Shown here: positions 12,327 to 25,346 of the stretch, piece by piece | Numbering within the stretch: the first letter of the stretch is position 1 | How the letters are laid out: each line of letters opens with the position of its first letter | DNA from: Colletes latitarsis | Taxonomy: Eukaryota; Arthropoda; Insecta; Hymenoptera; Colletidae | DNA length: 64,000 nucleotides | Assembly: GCF_051014445.1 (NCBI RefSeq) | Contig: NC_135137.1 | Span: forward strand, 27,095,501 to 27,159,500 | Direction: 5' to 3' | Position numbers and translations under genes: made by a program | The notes under the pieces: generated by a model | Told to the model about the DNA's origin: nothing | Seen by the model: only the letters and a program-made list of their open reading frames with translations | The model's database searches: none

Positions 12327-15300
12327 TAACCTCATGATTGAGACGTCGTAAATAACCAATTGCTATATAATTTTCATATCAAAAAACTCTGTTTAGAGAA
12401 AAAATAATGCTCACTGTATCTAAATATAAGCACAAATAAGTTGAAAACTGATGTATTTTTATGAATGATATTGATCATCAGAAAATAAAATAAGTGAAAA
12501 TTTTAAAGATTTGCTGTTTTCTTTAAAGAGAAATTGCAATTTAAAAGTCGTAAACAAAACTTTATTTTGTCTTGAAATACGATGCACAATCGTAATTGTG
12601 AGTTCAGATATTAACCATGAAACATGTTTCAAGCGAATATTACAACGAATACATTCCTCAATAAACATTTGTAATCTCATTACAACGTATTTATCACGAC
12701 CTGGTAATATCCAATAGTCAACATTGATTAAGGTGTAATGGATTTACATTGGAATTATACACCAATTTATTTGTAATTTATTTCGACGAGCATGAGGACA
12801 AGCGGATATCGGGGAAATTAAAAATTGCAAACACGCTATTCACGTTTATTAATATTTATCTCCGCTCTTTACTTCAATTTCAATATCGAAGATTTTACTT
12901 GGCAATAAAACACTCTAGATTTCAAACGTTTAAGTAAGAGAACCACACGATAAACACGTCGCTCCGTTTACACACTCCAAACATCCGTAAAATATTACAA
13001 ACTAAAGGTTTAATATAGGTATTCTAAAAATTTTAATAATGATAGTCCATTAGTTGTGTTCCTAAAATAATCCAAATGTTACTTAAGGGGCGACGACTCT
13101 CAAATGTCTAAAAATAGATAAAGTTTGAGAATATTTTTCATAGATAATTATTAAGTGTTTAGATTTTTTTCAAAGCATATCAAAGTAACTTGCAACTTTA
13201 TTCTTCAATTTTTAAAAAGAAAAATGTTTCAAAATGGCAGAGTTATTCACGAATTCCGAAATCTCTTCTGCAAGCATCGATTGCTAGCCATCGCCCTTGG
13301 CAAAGATTAATAAAAAAATTAAAATTGGCAAAGTAACAGTAGTTTGTAAATAACTACAGGAGTTTATTCTTAACGTCTTTTGTTCAAAAAATTCAGAAAA
13401 ATCAATTCTGTTTGCATTATTTTGAAGTTTTAGATATTACAGCATATTCAAAAATGATTAAATTCAAATTCTTACACTTTTACATAATTTTTTATTGAAT
13501 TTTATTCAAATAATGGGAAACGAATGAAAGTTTTGTGTATCGATTTATTTGCAATGTTTATTTGATCAAATAACAATTTGGGTAAGTTTTGATTAGTTAA
13601 AATTATAATTTATATTGACAAAGGGCAGATTAAAAAAATATTCATTCTATATTCTTTATTCAAAGTTTTTTATTTACCTAAGAATATCCATCAGAAAATT
13701 TTCGAAAAATCTGTTACCACAAATCAAGAAAAATTAGTTTCTTATTAAAATACAATTTGTACAGTGAGTAAAATAATTTTTTTATATATACGTTATTCTT
13801 CTATCGTCTGTTTCAAAACTGTTTTCTTGTCTAATGTTTGCATTCCAAAATGTTCACTCATAAAGGACTAATCGTTAATTCAGGAACATAAAACGAATCG
13901 CAATATTAGGATGAAATACAGTATTTAAACGATAATTTGAAACAAACGTTTGTAGAATATCAATTGACTACAAACTTTTTTTATAAGTAATAGGAACGAA
14001 AATCGTACGTTTTTAATATAACATTCGAGACTTTTAGGACAGTAGCACTATAGCAGTGAATGAATGTTTATGATTGTAGAACTTTTCTTAACTCTCTCTC
14101 ACACTTAACTCTCTTACACACAGTTAAAACCTGAAAACTTTTCTTGTAATTTGAAGCAATGAAAATAATACATGTTTTTAATATACATTACACTCAAAAT
14201 AACTAGAACAGTAGAAGAGGACCTAACCCAAGTTATTACTACCATTTACTTCCCCTCTAACTTTCAAAGTTTCCCCTTAACGAGACTCGCGTGTAATAGT
14301 CGAGATTTTAGTGTACAGAGTTACAGACTCTCATTCGTGAAATTTCCCCCGCCTATAAAGTCGATTCTTTCTTCGATCAGACTGTAGTATCTCTGCGTTG
14401 ATACTGAACATGTTTGACCCTTTGAGAATGACCGTGGAAAAGTCTTCACCAACATGATTCTATCACTCTGAATAGTAACATAAAAGATCTAATACTTGGA
14501 TAGATCTCAATACTTGCACACTAGTGTAAAAAATATTGATTATTGTCTCTAATATTCGTTATATTCTTTAAAAAGTAATTTCATTTAGTTCCTCAATTAT
14601 TTGAAAGTATTGATATATTTGTTTGCAAGTAAATTCGTCATATTAACGAAAAAAAATTTATTTTGTACTGCTTTCATAGTTTCCATATTCGATTTATTAA
14701 TGATATATTGTAATTCGTTATGATGAAAATATTTTTAGGAAGATGGAACAATGTAACATTATTTGTTTAAACGGGAGATCAGAATTCAAATTCGTATCAT
14801 TTTAATCACATGTTCAAATATGGGTACTATAACATTCAATAACGCTCCGGAAGTTGACCTATTTCCGTTTATTATTATTATTTCACATTTTTTAATATAT
14901 CCTTTGATATGTATACTTCATCGTTTTATTTTTTTTTTTTTTTTTATTATTAATAATTTAGACATCATACGTAAAATTAATGTTTATACGACGAGATAGA
15001 AACATAGTTACGCTTAAATGGGACAAAATACAAAACTAAATTTTTGAATTAAAATAAAATTTTTCTTTAAATATCTTTTGTTCTATCTTAATTTTGTTCC
15101 ACCTTAATATCTTAAGTTATGATACATTTTATATTAAATTATAAATCTTATAACATCTATAAGACTTCGTATGCTATGTATATCGCTTCTTCCAATAAGA
15201 TTGTTGTCGAAGAGAAATCTTTATTATGTAAAAAAATATTCGTACAGTCGCGGGATGAAACGAAACATCTAAAGATTGAATATCAACCGTAGAATTTCTC

Positions 15301-15676
15301 AGTAGTCTGTTAGCAAAGAGTGCAATCAGTCGAATGATAAAACCACAAATATGAATTACAATCAGAAAGGCGGGAAATTATGATTAATTTGAAGAACTGT
15401 TGAGGAATGCAGTGTCGCCACCTACGAAACGGAACCAAGAATGAGACCTTTCCTACGCGACGAACCAGAACGTTCTTTGTACTAGAAGAAGTTACATGTT
15501 TTAATCCATTTCTGTAAAAGTTACACTATGTAATCAAAAAGTATTATTATTAAAGTAATAATAAGCTGAAGTGTATATTCGTGTTCATAACGGTTTGTAC
15601 CCAAACCTTAACAAGAACAAAAATTGAAAGCATCGTTGAAAAACCACATTCCACAATACAGTACATACAGTCTTCG
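12327..15676. other. AT-rich spacer, no gene seen
   Basis: About 3.3 kb of AT-rich sequence. Open frames of 62-78 codons are scattered on both strands with no family resemblance. A CT/AC-rich stretch lies at 14090-14125 and a T-run at 14930-14945. No transposon ends, tRNA or conserved exon recognised. Confidence 0.5.
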
Positions 15677-15752
15677 TTTACAGTCGTGACTCGATGAAGA
15701 GATCGATGGAACAACAGCGATATTGATCTCTTCATCAAACCACGACTGTAAA
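15677..15752 (-). ncRNA. Candidate small-RNA hairpin (miRNA-like)
   Basis: Arms 15677-15707 and 15722-15752 are inverted repeats of 31 nt with 27 Watson-Crick matches and a 14-nt loop. On the plus-strand RNA, three of the four differences are unpaired A-C and one is G-U. On the minus-strand RNA those three become G-U wobble pairs, leaving a single C-A mismatch next to the loop. A transcript from the minus strand therefore folds better, which is why that strand is given. Length, stem and loop fit a pre-miRNA. I do not recognise the arm sequence as a known insect miRNA. A short fold-back transposon remnant is the main alternative. Confidence 0.45.
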
Positions 15753-17618
15753 TATACGCAGCAACATTCCTTTCGAGTCTACTGGCGAGAGAATCGCTCT
15801 GTACAATGTTCTACATGCGACAGCAACATCTCCTTATGAAAAAGAATGGACCAAAACACTTAAAAACAGCTAGTTTCGAATCAGGAAGTGTTGAAAAATA
15901 TTTTATACTCTAAATGGAAATCAAGTGTAGGATTGCCCTACGAAGCGTTGTTAACCATTAAACTCGGATTATTACTAATTTTACAAAGACTTGTGGATCT
16001 GTATTTGTTTACCAAAATGTTTTATTTGCATACAGAAAAAAGGTTTGTTTTTATTTGCTCCTGGGCTATTTTAAAGATTAAGAAGTGTACTTTATAACGT
16101 CATGTAAATACTAATAAAATTAAGTCGAACAAATTTGTAGACCGCTACATTTGCAGATAAATTACAGGATTTTAATACATTCGTTACATATTAAGAGATA
16201 CATCACTTAGAGCGAGCGTCTAAGTTAACCTGCTACGTTGGGAAGAACCGCTCGTAGCTAGTTATGAGTACATGCGTGCAATGATAAAGTGTTAAGAACA
16301 CGGATTTTTAATTCCTTAATACACGTTGGACGTGTATTTTAATTCACATTCATGACCATGCCTATTACTTAAAACTGTCTCGCGTAATTGAAAATTCCAA
16401 CGATAGCTTACATAAACTAATGATCGCTTTATTATTATCGTCACGCATGTGCGCTGAAAATGACAGTCAGATGCCACGTTGCAGTTTAAGGGTCTCCCCT
16501 TCAGGTTACAATTGACGTAGAACAATAAATTTGTATGGACGTTGCGTTCGAAGGACGCTTATTGCTGAACTATGTCCATGGTTTAAGTAATCCCCTCTTC
16601 TAGTATAGGTACTTGTATCGTCGAAGACGTATCAAAAGGCTAAGGATACGGACGGTTAACTATACAGCCATCGTCTCCTTTCAAATTCGTATAGATCGAC
16701 ACACGAGTCTAGAACGAAAGACAATGTTGTATTCATGGAATGCTAGCTCTCGTTCAACGAAATTAGAATCCTACCGCAGAGCTGGAACGAGCGTGTCTTT
16801 TCTCAGCTATTCACTGTATCTAATCGAAACATTTGTTCAAGTTCAAATAATGGAGGATTTAGTTCCGCGTTGAGAGAAGGCAATAGTAATTACACTTGAA
16901 AATCTCGTTCGGCCGACGTTTCCGTCTCGAAAATAGCTAAATCGATTGGTCTGAAAAGCGATACGTGTACGTTGTATACCCACATAAATATTGTACAACA
17001 TTTTAGAAATTTTAGAGCACAGTCTATTTTATTATATGTTAATAGTAATAAAAACATAATAGAATAGAACTACGATAAACTGAGATGAAATAGTATAGAG
17101 CAAATGCAATGATGATGTACCCCTCGTGTAAGAGGGGAAGTTCTGCAATAGGATGTTGTTAAGAGGGTACCAGATAGCTTATAAGAACAGATGAATTTTT
17201 AGACTATTTCCTGTGGTAACTATTAATTACTATAACGAGACTCTCCTTTATTGATGTGCAAGATTTATTACTATAACTTACAAAATGACGAAGTTATACA
17301 ACGTTTTCTATCGATATGTTTGGTAGAATCTTATTAGCTGGCACCCAATAGATCCCAGAAAGTGCTTTTCGAATATGATTGACACCAATCTATCAACATC
17401 CGAAAAAGACAACGAGTTCTAGTAACATTGACGTTCCCAAGCTTCTGCTCTTTTTAGTAATTTTCTCATCGACACCAGAATAAATAATTACGTACTTTGG
17501 ATTTTTTAAGACTTGCAGAAACATATCTTATAAAAAACTTTCGTTGTCAGACAGGTCCAAAATTGACTAATTTCTACCACTGTCCTTCGACTTGGAAATG
17601 TCATTGATGCATATTCTT
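15753..17618. other. Spacer, mildly CpG-rich in parts, no gene seen
   Basis: Open frames at 15888-16097 and 16613-16873 (plus) and 16316-16525 (minus) lack recognisable domains or convincing splice context. 16200-16300 and 16600-16980 are somewhat CpG-richer. A small hairpin CCCCTC-GTGTAA-GAGGGG lies at about 17121-17138. Confidence 0.45.
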
Positions 17619-17861
17619 TTAACACATTTACTGCCAGATCAAAACCATATAATATTTCGAAAGACTAAAATATTGATTTTAGACCATTGTAAACTACAGA
17701 ACCTAAAATTTGTTTCAGTACTTATTTTTGTAACCTTGCTAAAATTTACAAATCCTATCCAAAATTACTCTCATTCTCTCAACTTGAGAATTAACTTTTT
17801 TAATTCCATACTGGAAAATCCTGCCACCTATATATGAATGACGTGGCAGTCAAAGTGTTAA
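17619..17861. mobile_element. TTAA-flanked piggyBac-like MITE, 243 bp
   Basis: TTAA at 17619-17622 and 17858-17861 bracket inverted ends: TTAACACATTTACTGCCA on the left and, inverted, TTAACACTTTGACTGCCA on the right. The interior (GACCATTGTAAACTACAGAACC, AACTTGAGAATTAA) matches one repeat unit of the array inside the element at 27713-28303. The open frame across it has no known family. The TTAA duplication and CA/CC-starting ends are what piggyBac-type transposases act on. No transposase is present. Confidence 0.75.
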
Positions 17862-18006
17862 AGATAGCAATAGAAATACGTTAACGATTACGAGTGTACG
17901 TTAATTAAAATACCTTATCTGGAAACAGTGTTTCCAATAAAACGCGTATGAAAGAATGTGTTTCTCCCGATCGATTCGGATAAACGAATATTATTCTGAA
18001 AAACAA

Positions 18007-18724
18007 TAGGGGAGTTCCCTTAGTACCGGACACTTAAGGGCTTTTTAAATCATTAAAGAAATATAATATTTGATGCCTTCTATACTGTTTATTTATAATT
18101 TAACAGTATTAGAAATCAATATAAAGCAACAAAACAAGTAATATTATTATAATAGTTGACTCAAACTTTGGTTAAACTTTAGTATAGAATTTGAACAGAT
18201 CATTAAGTGTTCCCTAGTACAGGACATAGCATAAGTTCAGAATGTAACTCAAAACAGTTTTAATATAATTTACAGCTACAACACTGAATCCAGTCTCGTA
18301 GTTTGAATGTTTTGGTTTTCTTATGCTTAATTCCCGAATTTTTTGTTTGCTCTTTCATTCTTTTTTGTTCTCTTTCTCCTTAGTCAATAATTTATTTATT
18401 TACTTTCACTTCTTCTTGCTCTTGTTTCAGTACTCTTTTTCTTGGCATTGGGTGAGGGAGATACTTTCAGAATTATTTTGTAAATATTATCAGCAAAACT
18501 AGTAGAAACTCGTCTTTTTTTCTAGGATCTTCAGATCCCATCGTAGAAATCAAATTATACTGATCCCTTATTTCTTCGTGTGGAATATTAGCCATTTCAC
18601 AACCTGCATGATCAATGTCTGAGAATATATTCCTATTCAGAGGATAAATTCCAGTACATTTGAAGCCATTAGTACGAATATAAATGCAAAATTTAGATTT
18701 GTAGTGTCCGGTAATAGGGGACGA
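18007..18724 (-). mobile_element. Internally deleted pogo/Tigger-like transposon
   Basis: A TA is followed by AGGGGAGTTCCCTTAGTACC on the left. The right end carries GTGTCCGGTAATAGGGGAC, an inverted, slightly decayed copy, so the two ends frame about 0.72 kb. Between them, on the minus strand, lies only the C-terminal tail of a transposase (see the pseudogene entry). The right terminal repeat is joined almost directly to that tail, so most of the transposase gene has been deleted. Such derivatives can be moved only by a full-length relative elsewhere. Confidence 0.65.
18473..18700 (-). pseudogene. C-terminal fragment of pogo/Tigger-like (DDE) transposase
   Basis: The minus strand encodes a stretch with NGFKCTGIYPLNRNIFSDID. 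The pattern F-x-x-T-G-I-Y-P-x-N-x-x-x-F is characteristic of the region just after the DDE catalytic domain in pogo/Tigger/jerky-type transposases. Everything N-terminal (DNA-binding domain and catalytic triad) is absent. Downstream, in another frame (about 18380-18470), a lysine- and arginine-rich tail resembling the family's C-terminus (KKKS..TRARRSESK) is still readable, implying a frameshift. The open frame continues into the terminal repeat upstream, so the first residues of the frame are not transposase. Non-functional. Confidence 0.7.
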
Positions 18725-18923
18725 TGATCTGTCTGGAACCAGTGGAAAAAACAGATTCAGAACCATTGCTTTTAATTAAAGAAAATATACAGACACCTTG
18801 GTTGGCTTCTGAGGAAACAATTGATAATACTTTATTTGGATCAGATGGTATAAAAACGAGAATTTTATTCGTTCCATATAAAAGGTGTCAACTTGCAACT
18901 GCCCTAATAATTCATAAAAATCT

Positions 18924-19125
18924 TTAACCCATTGACTGCCAGGCAAAAGAGCGTCTTGCCCTGGGAGCCAAGATTTTATTTTAAAGAAAACATGAAATTT
19001 TCCAAAATATACTAATACTAAGTTACAGATTTAGTATTGAAATGGCATTTACAGTAATTTTTAATTAAAAAAAAAAAAAAAAAAAACACTACGAGATATC
19101 CCATAGTCGGCAGTCAATGGGTTAA
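18924..19125. mobile_element. TTAA-flanked piggyBac-like MITE, 202 bp
   Basis: TTAA at 18924-18927 and 19122-19125 enclose perfectly inverted 13-bp ends, CCCATTGACTGCC and GGCAGTCAATGGG. The TTAA/CCC start is the classic piggyBac layout. The interior is AT-rich with an A-run of about 24 near 19060-19086. No coding capacity. The 200 bp between this and the pogo-like element hold a 67-codon frame of unknown nature. Confidence 0.8.
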
Positions 19126-20242
19126 AAGCTTATATCTTTTCAATAAAGTATTTTTGGATATAAGTTTATCCAAAGATATAACTTTTTTTATAGATTTAAC
19201 CTGGGTAACACGTAGTATAAGTTTGGTCCCAGCCTTTCTGGACACCCTGTATCTATCTTGACGATATCTATTGTAGCGCAACTAGCAAACGCCAGGACAT
19301 GCGACACCAGAAATCGGATTACCTCGGCGATCAGTAGTTTAACGCTTGGTAATTCATTAAATTGCCTACTTCAGGGTGCGACTCCATAAATTAATACGCC
19401 AGCATCGCTCGACCGTACACAATGGAATGTTATTCGAGCTAAACAAAGAAATTGTTTAACTCCGTTTAACCGTTCTACTGGAAACCACTCCCGCGTCCAT
19501 AAACAGCGTTCTACTCACTGGCACAAAGCCCTCGACCGGGCGAAGCTTAGAAACTACAATACAGGGCCAATGTAACTCGTTTATTAAACGTCAATTCCCT
19601 TTGATCGGACCACTGACACACGGTCGTTCTCGCGCAGTCTACTCTGACCGCGCTCGATATCGTTGTCCTCCGCCCGGATGAGCGGTTTGTTGTAAATATA
19701 TCCGAGACGATGTCGATGGAAAAAGAGAACGCGGGTCGACGGTCGTTGCGGGGTCGGGTCAATCCGGGCAAACAGGAAACGGGACTTACGTCACAGTCTC
19801 CGGTACGACTCGGTCTGCTTTGGGCACGTCATCCAACCTTCGACGCATTTTCGCGATTTTCTCGTTCGCGCCAATACCAATTTTCCCAGACATGGTCAAC
19901 GTTCGAGCAATTCATTTATCAATGTTTTGAACATAAATACAACTATTGCTATACTATTTCTATACAAATATAGAAAATACAACTATTTGCTAATACAGTA
20001 AAATTCCGGTTATCCAGCATACTCGGAATTGGAACAATGATAATTAGACTACGCCTACATATGAAGTGATAAAAACGAGGAATATAATTAGAGACGAGGT
20101 ATACCGGTAGATCTTACATCCAATGTATTCTTTCAGACCATTATTCAGGGGCTCCAGAGCCCAATTACCATTTTCGTATCACTCGCAACATTGCCAACAG
20201 GTTGCAGAAATGAACACAAGAAGAAGCGAGACAGAAAATTAA
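19126..20242. other. Spacer with a transposon end and a CpG-rich island
   Basis: A solitary transposon-like right terminus (TTTCTGGACACCCTGTAT) ends at about 19252. About 19290-19870 is a CpG-rich island with overlapping opposite-strand open frames (19547-19771 minus, 19710-19973 plus), neither recognisable. It could be regulatory or an untranslated exon. The remainder is AT-rich. Confidence 0.45.
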
Positions 20243-21135
20243 ATTACAGAAACATTTTTGGCCACATTCTACTTTCGATAAAAAATTTTTTTCTCGAAAG
20301 TACGTAGAATTTCGGGGGTATGTCTATTGACCAAAAATGATTATAACTGACCCCTGCAATCAAAAATAATTTTTTTAGAACGATTTGAAATTTTTTAATT
20401 TTGTCGAAAAATTTCACACTTTCTCGAATTTTTTTCTAGAAAATGGGTAGGATTTCGGGGGTATGTCTATTCACCAAAAATGATTGTAATTGACCCCTGC
20501 AACCAAAAATAATTTTTCCAGAATGATTTGAAATTTTTCATTTTCGCCGAAAAATTTAGGCACCTACCCCCTTGTCGATTTTTCTTAAAAATTCGTTTTT
20601 CATTTTTAATAAATTTGTTTGATGTCCTACAGAAAAGTTGTCAAATACTTTATTATAGGTACCCATGAGCTCTACTTCCCCCCAAAATTTCATTGAAATA
20701 TATTCACTATTGTAGGAGTTATGGTCGTTTAAAAATTGGACCAGTTTTATGGGGTTTTTCTCATTTTGCGGGGTCAAGGACCAACTTTTCGAATATTTTT
20801 ACGATTTCTACATATTCTCCACCAAAATACGCGTAGTTTGCTTTTTTAAACATTAAAATCGTCCAATCCGTTCAGAAGTTATGGCATTTTAAAGATATGC
20901 ATGAAATTTTGGAGAGACATTTCTGGCTTGAAATTACATTTTCGGTAAGGAATTTTTTTCTCGAAAGTGCGTAGGATTTCGGGGGTATGTGTAATGACCA
21001 AAAATGATTCTAATTGACTCCCGCAACCAAAAATAATTTTTCCATAACGATTAGAAATGTTTTAATTTCGTTAAAAAATTTCTACACCTTCCTCCTGTCG
21101 ATTTTTCTTAAAAATACGTTTTTGATTTTTAATAA
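20243..21135 (-). mobile_element. TACAGGG element fragment E (both termini missing)
   Basis: Internal sequence of the family without either terminal repeat. It begins near TACAGAAACATTTTTGGCC and ends within the 3' part of the second core copy (GATTTTTAATAAA). An intact recurrent frame lies at 20556-20777 on the minus strand (73 codons, MTPQNEKNPIK start). Loss of both termini means it is immobile. Confidence 0.8.
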
Positions 21136-22839
21136 ACACAACGATGGGTAGTGTAGTAATACAATTTATTAATAAAAAATAAAATGTATATTGAATTCCT
21201 ACGCTTTATTCGTCAACTGTTTGGTATCGTCGTCACTACTGGATACATGCGACTGTAACTTCTTTGTTTGTGTGAAATATAATCCGTAACATTTACCTAC
21301 TACTACTACTACTACTATTTTTACCTCTACTGTATATCGACATTTTACCAAATAACTTTAGTTTTTCACAAAATGACGTCTACGATTTAATAATGTCTCT
21401 GAAAAAACCAATAACAATATTGATGACGGTTGGCAACACCATCAATCTAAAAGAACAAAGTAAATGCTTTGCAAGTTTATATTTAAGACAAAAAGTTCGG
21501 CTCATAAAGGGTTATACAGGATGACTCGCTTCAAGGATGGATTCTACACAAGAAAACTAAAGAAAAAGTCCATATCAACACGTGTTCCATTTGACTTTGT
21601 TTTCGAGTTATAACGAGTTTCCTTTTTGTTGCACTATATTTGCACATCTTCGCAAGAAGTGTAAAAAATAACTTGCATATGATCGCAAGCCTGGAAACGT
21701 CGTACCATTGGTTGTTTTTCATCCTCTCTATTTGTCCAAGTAATGTTTATAGATGGCTAATCCATACATTATGTTTATATCTACCGTTTGTTGATCAGAG
21801 TAAGTATACGCAAAATTAAAATATAAGATTCAATGTCAGATACTGAGTTCTGTTTGTAAATACTTAGGTAGAAATAATTAAACTATTTAAAAGAAAAGAA
21901 GATCAAATAAGTTATATGTTTATATGAATTTTTTTAATTGTTTTCATGTGCAGGCTCCACTACTGAAGTGCATCCCACGTGCTACGGGACAACCGATATT
22001 TCCCGCAGTTAGAAAGTTAATTTTTTTATTGGCCCATAAATATAAAACGCTGATTACATAATTGTATATGTACATATTAGATTGTCCTTGAATCAACAGA
22101 TTTCATCTTGCTTTAATCAATGAAAATCATTAGCAGAAGCAGATTATTATACGTTAAATTGGCCTCTAATAGCTTAAGATTATGTTTGTCTAACAACAAT
22201 TCAAAGCGAAACATAAATTCTTGCTAAATTCAATTAATTTATTTTTACGAGCTCAAATTGGAACAGCGAAACAGCATGAAATATTAACGAAGTATGTATT
22301 CTATTAGTAATTAGTGAACGGATAATCGAAAGGTAGTTCCAAAAATGCTGAGCAGGAAAACATACAATAAAAGTGAATCTTTGTTAAAAAAAAAAAAATC
22401 ACGATGAAAATTCTGCAACAACGTTATCTGCTTCTTATACTTAAATCTTCCTTGTAACAAAAAATAATGAACGTAGTATTCTTCTAATCGTTTCGAACAA
22501 TCGAATCATTTTACTTTAGTTTTTCTATTTTACCACCCCTATTTTGTGTCCTCTTCGATGATTTGCAATGTACAATGAAATTCTTCCAAAACAACCCTGA
22601 AATCCTAATCACGCGGGCTGGTAAAGCTATTTCGACCGTTATTTTGGAAATAATTCATGCTATCATTTGAGATCATTTTGAGATTATGTAGATGTAATCA
22701 AGAAAAGTTAAAAAATCCTTCCGTCTATTACTCGATGGCTCTTAACGATAGAATCAACAGGTAACGAACATGTTTCGAATACAAAACAATAAAAAGAAAT
22801 ACTTATGCCATCACGATCGTCGTTTTATTCGTTACAGTG
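21136..22839. other. AT-rich spacer with microsatellite and a lone transposon end
   Basis: CTA trinucleotide repeat at about 21297-21318. TATACAGGATGACTCGCTTC near 21514 looks like a terminus of a different TACAGG-ended family, without a partner. A-run near 22386-22399. No gene supported. Confidence 0.45.
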
Positions 22840-23290
22840 TTACTTTGGTTATTTATCAAGCAGACTGTAATACACAACCACACAAATCACCGACCCGCGC
22901 ATCCATATTTCGACGAAGCAACTAACGAAGAAGATGTTCGCTCGCGAAATGACATCGTGCGAATATAACGTGTGCAGCTCCAACCGTGGAACGTCATTAA
23001 GTAGTATTATTTACACCGGCACTATTGTCAGCTGTCCAAACATCTCGAGTGCCACAAACAGGCGTGTCTTATCTAACGTGCCGCGTAAAAATGAAAACAT
23101 TATTCAATGCGCGGTACAATAAAATAGCGTTAGCGTTAATGAGCCTGCGTCGTGTATCGAGTGACTTTCATGCGCTAAATGAGCCATTGAAAGATGCGGG
23201 CTTAATTAAACGTGCCTGTTGGAAGCGGTATTATGGTCGCGAGTACGCGATCAACATTTCGTAGATCTAATTCCGACACAGGGACGATAA
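22840..23290. other. CpG-rich island with overlapping short frames
   Basis: Clearly more CpG-rich than its flanks. Two plus-strand frames overlap in different registers (22934-23122 and 23025-23264); neither resembles a known family and no splice sites make one preferable. The segment from about 23125 to 23270 is balanced in composition and could be a conserved regulatory element or exon. I cannot tell which. Confidence 0.35.
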
Positions 23291-24009
23291 GGCGAACCAT
23301 GTAAAATAAATTCGACGCGTTTTACGCGAATCCAAATTATCGTAAAAGGTTTACAATTTTGCTTGTAGAACGTATGTTCGTAACAATATCGTTATTAATT
23401 GATCCGTAACAGTGTTTACGAAATATCGTGCTCTCTGGAACTGCTTTAATGAAGAGAAACTTTAACATTTTTTCAAATTATAGCGTAACGAGTAGAGATA
23501 TTCAATATTTCGACCCAGTACTTGTTATTTTGTAGTATTCCTTATTTTAGGTAAATTATTCGAAAAGTAACGAGGCTTATTTATTACAAATCACGTGTCA
23601 AAAATAAAGTCACGTGTTAATGGGTTCCTTAAACACTGTTTTTCTAATATTTTGATGCTTCAAAATAGTTGTGATGTTTACTTGTTATCATTTTAAAATC
23701 CAAAAAAGTAAAACAATTGATAGAAAAAGCATGTTTTATATTCAGCGAGTATTAAACGTTTCGATCCCGTTATATGTATAATAATTTTAAAAAGAACAAA
23801 ATATAATTTTATGTATAAAATTATGTATTATACTATATCAAAATAAAAATTAAAATCCATAATAAAATTACTGAAATGGTGTTACAAAATGTTTGGAAGA
23901 CGATCCAGTATCAGAATTGAAACATTTGGATGTTCGATGAAATTAAATCATACTTGTACTGCTAATTGTTTTATTTATTTAATATTGATGTCTGTTGGAG
24001 AAAATTGAG
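23291..24009. other. AT-rich spacer, no gene seen
   Basis: Plain AT-rich sequence without recognisable repeat ends or exons. Confidence 0.5.
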
Positions 24010-24540
24010 CAGTTATTCGGAATTATCAAGATTCACCGATTTGAATGATACTAAAAAATATTGTAGATTTCCTACTATTAACCGGTTTTTTATACAAAGT
24101 ATTATATTTAAATATTAAATTATTTATATCAAATTTCATTTCATTATTGCACTAGGAACAATTCATGATATTATGAATTATTTTACGATTAATTAAAAAG
24201 TTTATTAAGTTATCAAAATTATCGCATATAGTCATAACATTTGTATAACTTCATTGTAACTAAATTTAGTATCACTCTGGCGATTCGTACACCTTAAATA
24301 CGAGATAAATTAATTATGTCTTATCTGTCTCCTTGTCACATGTATATTAATAATCAGAGTCAAGAAATGCTGTTTCTCACACACAATCCAAGAACAGTTA
24401 CACATATTTACATAACAGGACGGAAGATAAAGTAAACTATATTTCATTAACTATATTTTTGTTTAGAATATTGATATCTACAATATATTTCAATATCATC
24501 CAAATCGGTGAGGCAGCCATTATTCCGAATAATAACTGAA
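24010..24540. repeat. Inverted-repeat element, about 530 bp
   Basis: The left arm (about 24010-24072, CAGTTATTCGGAATTATCAA, then TCACCGATTTGAATGATA) is repeated inverted at about 24468-24540 (TATCATCCAAATCGGTGA, TATTCCGAATAATAACTG). The middle is AT-rich without coding. A third, single copy of the arm lies at 59408-59490. Together these define a small dispersed inverted-repeat family, probably a MITE. Target duplication not resolved. Confidence 0.65.
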
Positions 24541-25346
24541 AATTGTATTAAACAAAAAACAGTGTAATACTTTAAACTATTTATACGTTATTTACCAAAA
24601 AATGCGGCTAAACAAATATGGAAAGAAATTAATGGAGTCATATGGATCTCTTTCAGATTTATTTAATATCATATAATTAATTCCCAATAAATTAATTTTG
24701 CATATTAAAACGACATAAAATTGTTTATTAGTCGGTTTTTAGATAACATTATCTTGTTGCAAATAAAAAATTCAATTACATTTGCTGTTCCTGTTATGTA
24801 CACTATAAAGATATTATGTTTCATAAATATGTTACGTGTCTTTTAAAAGTTTCAAAGTAATAAAATAAACACAAAGATTTTTGTCAATATTCTAAACTTA
24901 CTTCTATACAGAGAATGATCTTCTACCCAGTTGCTCTTTAGGAAATTTTCATGTTAATATTACCCAAAAACACGATCTATTAAGTAAACAACCCTTTGTG
25001 CCTTACTTTTATACCAAGGCTACATTATTTGTTATATACTTTCAATATTTAAGATAAAGAATATGAAACTTTCATAGAAATTATACAATTTCTGGATAAA
25101 AATACTACATGTATTAAAAATTAAGGAAAAGAAAAATTTGTTTAAAGTTTTTTATTATTTCGATGGATTAAAAAAATATGAAAGAAACGAAAAGTTTGGA
25201 CATATGTATAATTTTCAAATCATATTCCTCAAGGAAATATAACAAAAAAATCGATTTTTTCAAAGATTTGGTATAGAATACCCCTTTAAGAAAATTAAAA
25301 AGAAAAGGAAGAATCGTGTTTTTTACCCTTAAAATGGAAACTCTCC
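24541..25346. other. AT-rich spacer, no gene seen
   Basis: No recognisable structure. A 61-codon minus-strand frame at 25168-25353 is low-complexity and not credible. Confidence 0.5.

Noticed and set aside
22667..22690. Match to the first 14 bases of the bantam miRNA (TGAGATCATTTTGA)
   Set aside because: The remaining bases differ and the flanks do not fold into a pre-miRNA hairpin, so a chance match.
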